Assembly: GCA_022575985.1 (NCBI GenBank)
Contig: JAKSXM010000272.1
Location: 20,270,501 to 20,334,500 of the forward strand
DNA: 64,000 nt
From: Anagrus nilaparvatae
Lineage: Eukaryota; Arthropoda; Insecta; Hymenoptera; Mymaridae
Direction of reading: 5' to 3'
The notes under the pieces were generated by a model, which was not told the origin of the DNA, searched no databases, and saw only the letters and a list, made by a program, of their open reading frames with translations. Positions within the stretch are counted from its first letter, which is position 1; the number at the start of each line of letters is the position of its first letter. Of this stretch, positions 38,816 to 50,092 are shown in pieces. The translations under genes were made by a program, and so were the position numbers.

Positions 38816-39495
38816 TTTATTTATAATAATTTTTTAATGAAAGAATCAATGTTTTTCAGTATTTAGTACAAGAATATAAAAAAAAGAAATTAAAAATGTT
38901 TATTTGTTTAAACAAATACGACCTGTTAAATTTTTGAAATTTTTGGGTCATAAAAGCCCGAGTTCCCAGATCTGGGCTACTTGGATCAAAATTCTGCTTG
39001 GTTCATATTGAAGATCATTCAATTCTAGGTGGAGGTATCATGGGAAATTTTTCGCTAAACCTCTTCAGTAATGAGTTACAGCTAAATGTTTATAAAAAAA
39101 AAGTTAAAAATTCTCTACAATTTATAAACAAATAGGTATAACTCATTACTGAAGAGGTTTAGCGAAAAATTTCCCACGATACCTCCACCTAGAATTGAAT
39201 GATCTTCAGTATGAGCCAAGCAGAATTTTGATCTCGTTTTGATCCAACTAGCCCAGATCTGGGAACTCAGGCTTTTATGACCCGAAAATTTCAAAAATTT
39301 AACAGGTCGTATTTGTTTAATCAAATAAACATTTTTAATTTTTTTTTATATTTTTGTACTAAATACTGAAAAGTATTGATTCTTTCATTAAAAAAATTAT
39401 TATAACTAAATATATATATTGTTCTCGATATTGTTAAAAAATCTTAATTTCAAAATCTGCTTCGTGGAAATGTCCAGTGGCGGAAAGAACGTCCT
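38747..39495. mobile_element. Foldback element, about 750 bp
   Basis: The left arm 38811-39095 pairs closely with the right arm 39121-39417, for example AGCCCGAGTTCCCAGATCTG against CAGATCTGGGAACTCAGGCT and CGCTAAACCTCTTCAGTAAT against its inverse. Pairing continues weakly outwards: CTCTGTCCACCACTGGG (about 38752) against CCAGTGGCGGAAAGAACG (39475-39492). The right terminus CCAGTGGCGG recalls hAT ends, but no 8-bp duplication was confirmed. Non-coding; open frames within it are shadows. Confidence 0.88.
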
Positions 39496-39555
39496 TAAAA
39501 TTAAATAACAATATATTTGTTCTCATTTGTAAACAAGTATAGTATTTAATCTTGC

Positions 39556-39575
39556 AAGTGCAAGTGCAAGTGTTT
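39556..39575. repeat. 6-bp tandem repeat
   Basis: GCAAGT repeated three times. Confidence 0.8.
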
Positions 39576-40324
39576 ATCTTAAATTTTAATACGATTAAAT
39601 AGATATTGATAAAATTTTTTAAATATAAGATAAATGATAAGAAACAAATAAACAAAAAATAGAAGAAAAACAAAAAAAAAAAAATAATAGAATATTAAAA
39701 TTTAATTACGTAAAAACAAGAACAAACAAAGCGCGCAAACCCGCGGAATAAATATTTTATTTCCATTATTGAATTTTTCATTTTGTATTATTTAAAAATA
39801 GAAATTTTAATTATCAAATCAATAAAAATTAGTAAAAAAAATTAAAAAATTGATAAAACACATTGCCATTATTAAAATACAAATTTAAAATTTGAAAGAA
39901 AAAAAACAAATCATTGCGCATTTACGTAGAAAATTCAACAGAGCTTTTTAGTCTCGCTTATATTTATGTGAATAAAATTTATAAATCTAGAGTAGGATAG
40001 TCTGCTGTGTTTGCATGCTTTTATACTTTAAAGGCATAAATATAAGTTCAGGATGGTTTAGTATCTCACGAAAAGCGCGGGTAAGCGTACGCAGGAAGTG
40101 TTTGTGATATAAGAGCTTGCAGATGTTGGTTTAGATTTTAAAATTTTTTAAAGTTAATATTTTTCTTGATACTTTTTTTTTTGAAATTGGGTTTTATTAT
40201 ATTTTTATGAATGCAGAATGTGTTTATTAAATTTGAAAAAAAAGTTTATTTAATATTTTCTAAAAGTTAAAATGTTCCTCTTATAAATTGAAATTAATAT
40301 TTTGAAACGAGTGCTTCAACGATA

Positions 40325-40500
40325 TTAGTTAGCAGAGATTAAAAAATATTGGCAAATGTAACAAAAAAATTGGTAAATTTTAGTAGAAAAATTGAGCTTT
40401 TAGTTTTATATAAAAATTTTATTAGTAACTGCATAACAAATAGCAACTTTTAACCAAACTGAATTTAGTAAACAAAATCGTAATATTTTACTAATTGCCT
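40325..40500 (+). mobile_element. Short inverted-repeat element, copy 3
   Basis: TTTTAACCAAACTGAATTTA, GTAAACAAAATCGTAATATT and AATTTTATTAGTAAC match the 18807-19047 element in the same orientation. Terminal repeats are eroded. Confidence 0.65.
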
Positions 40501-41696
40501 GTAAACTTAAAAACTATCAAAAACCATCAAAAAAAATTATATAAAAATCTTTAAGTAAAAGTTTAAACGACCTTGAAATAGACCATGTTGATCTGGTATA
40601 GACAGAGAAATACCGGAAACGAAATTTTTTTTACTGGATTAATTTAATTTTTTACAAAAGTATGACAAATGAATCTAAAAATACTCGAATGTAACCTAAA
40701 GTCGTAGACCTTTATTTTTGTCTTACACATTGATATAATTATGTATGTACGTACACGTAATGATATTTATATACATGTAATCACTGAATTATAGCCATAG
40801 TAATAATTTCAAATGCCCCTTTTTATTTGTAACACGTACATACATTTTATGAATTTAATACTATACACTGCATGCTAAAAAAAAAGCAAGCAAAAACCCT
40901 GTTGTTTAAAGACACGTGGTGTAATGTAAATGCTTTATTGACATAGATATATAAAGCTTTTAAGTGTCAGTGAGTACTATAGTCAGATTATAGTACAAAG
41001 TTGTGCTTTTTCTTATTTGTATTTAAAAATTGGTTACTATAAGTTTAGTAGTGTATTTGTTGCTCGGGAGTTAATAAGTTTTTGTGATTTTTAATTTTAA
41101 TAAATTTTCTAAATCTTTTAATTTTTAATTTTTTGCATTTTTTTTTTTTTTTAATAATTCTTTGATATTTTTAAATATTTTTTCAGTAAACAATTATTAT
41201 TTGTAAGTTTGGGTATGTGCTTGTGAGTGTTTTTTTTTTTAGAAAAAGTTATTTTTGCAAGCACCAATTTTTTTGATTGTTTTAATTATTAATTTAAATT
41301 TTTTAATTTTATGGTAAAATTTTTTTTTGGTTTTTATGAAATCGGTTAGAATACAAAAATTTTGATTTAGTAAATCTGAATTGACTTAAATTTTCATTTG
41401 TAAATGGTATTAAGGGAATTAAAGAAAAAGAAAGGTGTAGGGGAAGGCTTGGATATGGGTCAGGGGAGATTTTTGTTTTTGAAAAAAAACGTCTTAATTT
41501 ACAAAAAAATTCAATTTTTTCGTTATAATTTGTTTGAATAACAAATTAAATTTGAATATATTGACCTTAAAACTGAAATAACTAAATAAACTTAAATTTT
41601 TGACGGTAACCAAAAAAACCTGTAAGCGTGTTTGCGCGTCTGAATTATTTGACTAAAATGACACACAATTCGACAGCTAGACTACTCTTTTCAATA

Positions 41697-41982
41697 CACT
41701 GAAAAAATATTACTGGCTACGCGACTAGAATTTTATAGGCGCAGAGCGTGTTCAACGAGAACGGGCTCCGGGCCTCGAACAAACTTTTTTTTTTTTTGTT
41801 TGTAAAACGCGTTTTACACGTTTAGATCACGTGACATATAAAAAATACAAAGAGAAAATGCTGGGGCCCCCTCTCCAAACGCGTGAAACGCCAGTTCGTT
41901 CGAGGCCCTTGCCGGTCTCGCTAAACAGGCACTACGCCTGTACTAGCAATCTAGGCGCGTGGCCAGTAATTTTTTTCCAGTG
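41697..41982. mobile_element. CACTA-like MITE, 286 bp
   Basis: The left end CACTGAAAAAATATTACTGG pairs with the right end CCAGTAATTTTTTTCCAGTG, and pairing continues inwards (CGGGCCTCGAACAAAC against GTTCGTTCGAGGCCC). The element is flanked by ATA on both sides. A CACTG terminus with a 3-bp target duplication fits the EnSpm/CACTA superfamily. It is GC-richer than its surroundings, includes GGGGCCCC near 41863, and has no coding content. Confidence 0.82.
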
Positions 41983-44637
41983 ATATTATTTCAAATATTA
42001 TTGACGGAAGAAAAAATTAAAAAATTACTAAAAAAAACCTTTGGGTGTAAACTTTTTAACCCTAAAATGACAAATTTTACTTCGGTTACCATAAAATCAG
42101 CGGTTCGTAATTTCTTAAGATTATCTTACAGTCGAAAAAAATAGTCAAAAATTTAGTTTTTGAGGCCGGGATCGGAAATTAATCTAATTACTTAGCTTTT
42201 TAACGGGTTTTTAAAGAAAAATTAATTTCTTAATTAAAATTAGCTAAAACCTCGACCAAAATTAAAAAATTTTTTTGTTTACCCCTAAAAATGAGCTAAA
42301 ACCTCGTCGTTTAAACTAAAAACCGTTTCGAAAAATAAAATCTACGTTTACAATTGACATCATAATTTCGAACTATCAGTCTGAAATAAAAAAGGATTTT
42401 TTTCTTACCTTATCCTCGACTTTATCACATGCTACAATGAAAAGGGTAAGAATAAAAAAAATTTGAAATACTTATTCAGTGTACCTGCTTTAATTTTTCA
42501 TGGCATCAATTCGTATCAGTACACAGCAATCATAAAAGAAATTAATTGTTAAAAAATAGCTAAAAAAAAATCAGGAAATATTTTGAGTTACGAAATAATT
42601 TGTAGGCAAAAAAATAATTTAACTTAATTCGAAAGAATAAAAATAGAAATAACACATATGTAATTGTAATATCGATCTTAAATTGATGTTAATAATTAAT
42701 TAAATTTGTATTTCTTGTAACGTCGCTGGTATCCAACCTTGTTTAACACTGTTTTTTCATTGTCTTACGTTGTCTTATATAAATTAACAAAATGTTACAG
42801 AAATAAAAATTTAATTTAATTGCTTTATTAATTTTATTCAAAATATGTAAAAACAATTTCTGAAAAAAAAAAATAATAAAATAAAATATTTATTATTACT
42901 ATTCATATTACAACCCAATAAAAGACGCGTCCAATAAAACAGTACTTGGAATATTTTTTCAAGAACATCCGGAAGATAATAAATTAAAAAATTTCTTTCA
43001 ACGAAAATACAAGAAATTCAATTTAAAATATTAATTTATTTTTAGTGACATTTACAGGATTACATCCCTTAACTATTATGTCAAGTACACACGACAAACA
43101 AATTTTTACATTTAAAGCAATGCAATACCTAACATGACGTTGTAATTTATAAAATTATTTAGTTTTAAATTAAAAATTAACCTTGCTCAGAAAAAACATG
43201 AAAATACAAAATTATCGTTAAAATCGTATTTAAAATTGTTGATTTTATTAATTAAATCAAATGGTTTTAAGCATTTAACTTTTTAATGAGTTTATAATTG
43301 TTTGTAGGTATTATAGTTTTTTTTGAAACTTTTTTATAAATACTGAAAAAAAAATAAATTAAAATCATATGAATTACAGCAATTTTTTTTAATTTTTATT
43401 TTGGCATTGGAAATTTTATTTTAACGATTTTTTTTTGTTAAAAATTTTTCTAATTCCTTCCCTGGTAGTCATTTTTACCGATATCAACGGGCTCGAAACG
43501 TCAAACGTTCGTTTATTACGGTATTTTTACGTTCACGTATTTCAACTTACAACAAAGTAATTTTTGGCAGCACTCTAGTGTGTGTTAGCTCATTAGCGTG
43601 TGAAATCGACTTTTACACGACTTTTGCCGCAGTGCAAATACTTAGCTTTTATTGAATATGCTCTTTGAGTAAAAATTAAAAAATAGCAATTTCTTAAACA
43701 GACAGCGTATACAAGTCGAACCCCATATTTTGTCCCGTGATTTGAAACATTATAGTTTTAAATAAAATGGGCAAAAAACCCTTCTCCTAAGAGTAGAAAA
43801 TTGGTTCTTATTAAGCCCCTCACACCCTTAAAAAATCAGTAAAATAAAAGCGAAATAAAAAAATCTAGGACAAATCAGAATTTTAAAAAAAGGACACACG
43901 AAATTAAAAACTGATAATATTTTTCTTATATAAAACGTTTTAATTTTCTCAAAATAAATCAAATCCAGGATCAAACCTTAAATAAAATAAATATAAAATT
44001 ATTTAGGTTTATACTTAATTAAAATCAATATTTACATTATTGATCATTTCGTTTATACAGTTATACATTGTGTATTACTTACTGTATTAAAAATCTTACA
44101 ACATTACATTATGTATCACCAAGCAAGGCTTATTTATAATAACTATAATAAATAAAGTTTAAAATATCACGTACGTACGAACGCGATTTCTCAATTTTCA
44201 TTATCTGTTATTTTCTTCATCGTATTTGGATGCAAATTTTAACTAATAAAAATTCTAGATTTATTTTCATACACAAAATTTATGCATACAAATTTAATTT
44301 TAATTCTAACTCATATTTATGTATAACTGATAAAATTTTATTTTGGCAAGGCACATCTAATAGATTTCGTAACGCTTATTTTTCGGATTTTGGGATACAA
44401 CGTCCCCCATGTAACGCTAAAATAGCATTTTGTCTAGTCTCACATAATAAACTGTAACCGAGACTAAGGTTTTTGTTTCATCATCTCCTCCCTGTTCAGC
44501 GTTACGCTATTATTGAACGCCCTAAGTTTTAGAAAAATTCGTCGGTAAAATTTAACGGTAATTAATGTGTTGCCTATGGCTAAAGTCAAAAATTAATAAT
44601 TCAATAAAACGTGGAATGTAATAGTTACTTGTACTCT

Positions 44638-44756
44638 CGTAAAAAGATTAAGCTTAATTTTGGGTAAGCTTACTGAAGTAAGCTTAATTTTAAAAATTAA
44701 GCCTTTTTAGGTTAGTCGAAGTAAGCTTACCCAAAATTAAGCTTAATCTTTTTACG
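44638..44756. mobile_element. Short MITE with perfect 35-bp terminal repeats
   Basis: 44638-44672 (CGTAAAAAGATTAAGCTTAA onward) is the exact inverse of 44722-44756. The centre holds further AAGCTTACTGAAGTAAGCTT symmetry. Perfect arms suggest a recent copy. A partial relative lies at 36040-36120. Confidence 0.88.
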
Positions 44757-45394
44757 TGGGTAAACAAAGTGGAAGATGCATATAGTAAAGAGTAAAATTT
44801 CATTATAGTAAAAATCATTGATTCAAAATAAATAATAATAATAATAAGTAAGTTTAAAAAAAAAGTAAAATAATTAACCTGTTGAAATTTAATCCAACGT
44901 GAGATCCAACGTATATAAAAACAACGGGATGGACGACGGAATTCCAAAATATTTATTTTAGGGTCCAAGAATACTTTACATCTTTTGTATCCTCGTTTGT
45001 ATCAAATTTTAATGCACTTGCCGCAAGCGGATTTTTTTTCAGTGTATAAAAGTTTGGTGAAGTATTTATCTAATCTAAAAGTTGCAATCCATACGAGCTT
45101 GAAATCAAAACAAACAACTACAAATGATCTCTGAAAAAGTGTACTTATTTTCTAATATTACTTGGTTCTCAAATTGCAAGCTCACTAAAAGGTTCTTTTA
45201 CAAATATCCAATGATAAAATGTAATAAATTTAAAAAAAAAAAAACTTTTAAATTCAAACTTTTTATTAAATTTTTAATTTAATTTTATTTTAAATTAAAA
45301 TGTAGGTTATGAAATGTTATGATTCATTTATTCAAAATTGCATAGTAAGCAAACATTATTCATCTAGGCACTGCTAAAAGTGAATCCTGTAAAT

Positions 45395-45540
45395 TTACAA
45401 TTAAAATAGTTAATTTTCAAAAATAATTAGTAAACTTTCGAAACTCAATTTTTGTTTTATAAATTCACAACTATTTTTCGCAAATTTACGATAAAAAATT
45501 AACTAATTTTTCGCAAATTAACTATTTTTTTGTGTAAAAC
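45395..45540. repeat. Second patch of the TTTACGAAAA-type repeat
   Basis: GTAAATTTACAATT, ATTCACAACTATTTTTCGC and TTTACGATAAAAAATTAACT resemble the 34090-34650 field. Boundaries are unclear. Confidence 0.45.
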
Positions 45541-45890
45541 ATAAGTTACGTTTACCATAAAAACTGCAAGCCAGCTAAAAACTAAGTGCAAAAAATATTT
45601 CATACATAACGCACTTAAATAAAATACACAATAAAATCCTTTAATTAATTTCGTTATTATTCAAATATTTAAATTACTTGCATAGATCAGCAATTCAATT
45701 ACATAAATCTCGATTAATCCTTAAATAAACACATGCACTTTTTAATGTATACTTTTAAAGTATTTTTTAAATTAAAAAAATGTTATCATGCTATGAATAT
45801 TCATCAGCTTAAAAAAAATATTGAAAATTAAATCAATAAATATAATAGTAAATAGAATTTTTAAATATTTTATTTTTTTTCTGTTTACAG

Positions 45891-45997
45891 ATTCACAAAT
45901 TTTTACAGAATCTTAATCTTAGCGAAGAAAAAATAATTCGAGGAATGAAGCAATTGATGTGGCTAGAACCAAAAGTACCTGTTGAAAGATTAAAAAA
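45891..45997 (+). CDS. Large orphan gene, coding exon 2
   Basis: Encodes residues 149-183 plus two bases of codon 184. The acceptor is a long T-tract ending CTGTTTACAG and the donor is AAA|GTAAGT. The frame joined to exon 1 (phase 0) is open throughout and reads as a short, probably helical peptide (IHKFLQNLNLSEEKIIRGMK, then QLMWLEPKVPVERLK). The two leftover bases AA are completed by the G opening exon 3 to give Lys184. Only 107 nt long, and invisible as an ATG-initiated frame. Agreement of both splice sites and both phases makes a chance match unlikely. Confidence 0.82.
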
Positions 45998-48900
45998 GTA
46001 AGTTGTATTTGAATTATTATTGCAAGTGATTTTTAAGTACAGAAAAACCCGCAGGTATACGCGGTTAATGCGTTCCATAAAAAAGTACCGCATAAATAAT
46101 GAAGCATTATCTTATGGGAAATAAGGGGTTAGGTTCCAGAAGGCATGAAAAATTACAAAAAAAATTAAAAATGAAAAATTTTTTGAATTAAATTTTTGAA
46201 TTTTTTAAAAATAATCTTCAATGGTCCTCTGTTTTGAACAGCGTGTCATGCCTGGTGTCATGTCACGATACAATCCTTCGTATTTTGTAAGCGCCAATCA
46301 TTATTAAATCGCAGTTGAATCGCATACACCTTTTCGCTCATCTTTTCGTACCTACCTATACATCAAGGCAAAATAAGCATGTTAAAAGCATCAAAATGAT
46401 CTGGAGACGGAATTTATCCACGAATTAAACATTTTTAGAACTTTTGCATTTTTTGACCTAACAAACTTATAAGGCACAATTTCATCATCTATTATGTATT
46501 GCATACATAGGGTGATCCTGCCTAAAAATAAACGTAAGTTAATTAGTTAAAAATAAATTTGTTCATAAAATTAATTAAATCAATCATTTTTTTTTTCAAT
46601 TATTCATTATAAAGTAAAAAAAATTAGAGGTATAAATAAATAAATAACTAAATTTTTTTAAAAATTTTAAATACATAATTCAAAATTTTAATACAATATT
46701 CAAGACAGTAATACAAGTAGTTGTCTGTTAGTTGTACTCAAAATACAAAAATAGAAGCTATTAAACAATAACATAACAACACACTATAATAAATTTTTCA
46801 CTGATCAGCATTTTTAATATATATAAAAGAAGAGGCATCAAATAAAATAATTTTTTTTTTGTTCACTTATGGTAAATATCATATGGCACATTTCCGGTTT
46901 TTAATTTCATTATCTGTCTGTTCAATGTAACAAAAATACAGTAGAAATTTATATACTTTATTAGTTTATAACAATCAAGAATTTATTTGAAACCAATTAA
47001 ATAAAATATAAATATTTTTAAAATAATGTCACATGATATTTTTTAATCGTTTGTACTTATTTTAGTTTTTTTTTTTTAACTCGAGGATCTCACATATATT
47101 ATATTTAATTTAGAATTAGTCGGGTTTCCCTTGTGAACCCACCCATCGATTCTACGAAACCGGATGAACGCAGCTGAAACCAAGTGAAATCTTCTTAGGA
47201 AGACCTCAGGAAAAAGTACTGGAAAAAAAAAATTTCCGCAATTTAAATGGGGTGAAAATACCCCCAATTTACCTAAAAAATTAAAAATAACCTTTTTTGC
47301 AATTTTGAAGGGACCTAGTAGGTATTTTGGGTCGCTAATTCCGAATCTGACGTCAAAAATCAAGTTACACGAGTGTAACACCCTTATTATAACTAAATTA
47401 AGAACCGAATTTTTTTAATTTTTATTAAATCTAGTATAGGTATTTTGAGCCGCTAAATCCGAATCTGGCATCAAAAATCAAGTTAGAGGAGTGTAAAACC
47501 CTTTTTTTTACCCTTTCAACCCTTCAAATTTTACATTTGGTAATAAACGATTTTTTTAAATTTTTATTACGAAATTAGGTATTGCAGATATAGAATTGTA
47601 AGGAATTTAAATATTTGTATTATAAATAATGGAGAATGTTTAAGGGAAAATAAAACATGTATGGATTTTTACAATTTTTGGTTTTTTTTCTAGAATTTTT
47701 TAAACTAATTTTAAAATTAAAAGTTTTATAAGAAGATATTTTTTAATAAAACCCTCGATAAAACCTCATAAAATAACGAAACCCTTTGGTTGATCCCATG
47801 TTTTTTGTGTAACTGCTCCTTTCAAACGCCGTAAACCGCAATTTTTCATCTTTCTTTATTTCATTCCTATAACCAATTAATCAAATACTAATTTTTAGCT
47901 AAAAATGACCTCTTTTAAAATTTCTGCCAAATTTTTAATTTCTGATGAAAATGGATTTTACTCGTCTCAACTTCTTGAGTCGTTTTTAAGAAATGGCTCT
48001 TCAAATTTAACATTAAAATAAACTTTTTTAAAAAATCATAAAATTGGGACTGTGAATTCAAATTATCATATCTGCATAACATAAAATTTAAAAAATTCGG
48101 TTCTTAAGAAATATTGAAATTTAAGGGTTGAAAGATTTAAAATAAGGGTGTTACACTTGTCTAACTTGATTTTTGATGCCAGATTCGGATTTAGCGGCCC
48201 AAAATACCTATTACATCTAATAAAAATTTAAAAAATTCGGTATTTAGAAATATTGAATTTTAAGGGTTGAAAGGGTTAAAATAAGGGTGTTACACTCCTT
48301 TTACTTGATTTTTGATGCCAGATTCGGATTTAGCGGCCCAAAATACCTACTAGATCTAATTAAAATTTTTAAAATTCGGTTTTTAAGAAATATCGAATTT
48401 TAAGGGTTGAAAGGGTTAAAATAAGGGTGTTACACTCCTCTAACTTGATTTTTGACGTCAGATTCGGATTTAGCGACCCAAAATACCTACTAGATCCCTT
48501 TAAAATTGCAAAAAAGGTTATTTTTAATTTTTTAGGTAAATTGGGGGTATTTTCACCCCATTTAAATTGCGGAAATTTTTTTTTTCCAGTACTTTTTCGT
48601 GAGGTCTTCCTGAGAAGATTTTACTTGGTTTCAGCTGCGTTCATGCGGTTTCGTAAAAACCTCAGCTTTGACCTTTTTTTTTACTCAGGAGCCTTGACTA
48701 AATGTATAGGGTGTAAAAAAACTTTGTATATATGGAAAAAAATTACTGTGGATAATAAATTAATGATTTTCCTCGAGATTTTTGAAAAGATTTAAAATAG
48801 CTTTTGGTAAGAAATAGACAAAATATTGGTTTTGACTTTGCATGGAATTGTATGCATGAGTGAGCCCCACGCGTTAGGCAAAAAGGATGTCTCGCCCAGG

Positions 48901-50092
48901 TTAAAAAATATTTTTTTGTCCCAGATACGTAAAAACAAATTCAATAAACAATTTTGAGTATTTTTTTGGTTTTAGAATGGTAATACCGAATTTATTCAAG
49001 CCGCCAACAATGTTAAATACGTCCAAACATTTTAAATGGAGTAGTATGGATCTAAACCAGTGGATCATGCGTATTTTTGGACGCTAAAAACGATTTTGAA
49101 GGTTTCATCCATTTCCTAATGATCAGTTTTGAGTAATTAACGTTACAGTGCCCAAAATAACCAAAAAATTAGAATTTTTTAAAAAATTTTGCTGATTAAG
49201 CCAATATAACGCTAAAAATATGCCCATTTAATCTCGTATGTAATTTATGGATAGCCCCGTATGCATGCAACCTTACGTACAAGCTTTTATTATAAATTAT
49301 AATAATTTATGTTATTAATTTACTACAAAATCTTTTACTAAAAAAAATATTTTTAATTATAAATGAAAATGAGTTACTTCTGTAAATTTTATTTTGAATA
49401 AAAATGCTGGTAAGAATGCAAAAGTTCTGATCTAGTATCTAAAATTTCTCCAAGAGTTTCTCACCCATTCGTCATTACGATATTTTTTGCCTGTCTTGAA
49501 GTATACAACATAATATGTAAAAAAAACCCGTGCAAAGTTTCACGCACGAGTTTTTAGCCAGGAAGGAGGGGAGGGGGGCAAAAAATTTTGTAAAACGTGA
49601 CACGGAACTTTCTGCACTCGTGCCCGGCTACGCCAGGCACTTGTGCTTTTGTGCTTGTGATCTCACCTTGGATCACGCTAATATAAAAAATTTTGCGTCC
49701 TTGATACTTAATCGAGTACTTAATATACTATTATTTTTTTAAAACTTTTATGCACTGCGTCAATAATTAAAAAAATCGTTTTAAACCTAGGAATATTTTG
49801 TGTATGTATGACATAGGTATTAACATTGTTAATTAATTATCGACTTCGCAAGACATTCACGTTCGTGATCACAATAGGTTTTCAATTTATATAAACTTAT
49901 TGCATAAATAAATGGTGGTCTAAGAACACTTAAGGAAAATTCACTTTGCGTGCGACAAATGAAAAATTTCTATTTTGACAAATGAATACTCCAATTATTT
50001 AATGTTTCACGAGATATTTCATAAAATTAAATTTCTAATTTAAAAATTTGTACATTTTATTAATTTTTTTTTTTTTTTTAATTATGTTACAG
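45998..50092 (+). other. Intron 2, about 4.1 kb
   Basis: Begins GTAAGTT and ends in a T-rich tract and ATTATGTTACAG. Near 46020-46140 is a repeat-like patch (CCCGCAGGTATACGCGG, AATGCGTTCCATAAAAAAG). 47149-48659 is a foldback listed separately. 49520-49720 is a GC-richer patch with CGTGCAAAGTTTCACGCACG and GTGCCCGGCTACGCCAGGCA, which looks like an old repeat. Nothing was recognised in 46150-47140 or 48665-49510. Confidence 0.75.
47149..48659. mobile_element. 1.5-kb foldback made of about 140-bp units
   Basis: The outer arms pair: ACGAAACCGGATGAACGCAG with AAACCAAGTGAAATC at the left, and ACTTGGTTTCAGCTGCGTTC with ATGCGGTTTCGT at the right. Inside, GATTTTTGATGCCAGATTCG is repeated head-to-tail on the right side with marker positions 48175, 48314 and 48454 (139-140 bp spacing). 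Two inverse units lie on the left side (marker near 47349 and 47467). The left arm's mirrored frame (47076-47381 minus) and the right arm's (48427-48795 plus) encode near-identical peptides only because the arms are inverse copies. There is no transposase. Confidence 0.88.

Larger units (their letters stand above)
16255..45890 (+). other. Intron 1, about 29.6 kb
   Basis: Bounded by GTAAGT (16255) and a T-tract plus CTGTTTACAG (ending 45890). It is filled with AT-rich sequence and repeats listed separately. Stretches in which I see nothing beyond low complexity are 16261-18800, 19765-21000, 21340-22600, 22815-25990, 26420-28900, 31880-33000, 34660-36060, 36540-38650, 39495-40320, 40500-41690 and 41990-44630. 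No other convincing gene was found in it on either strand, apart from the isolated acidic open segment at 31655. Confidence 0.75.

Noticed and set aside
47076..48795. Matching MLHS-type peptides on both strands, about 100-120 residues
   Set aside because: Again mirror-image arms of a foldback. The frame depends on the repeat and ends in unrelated flank.
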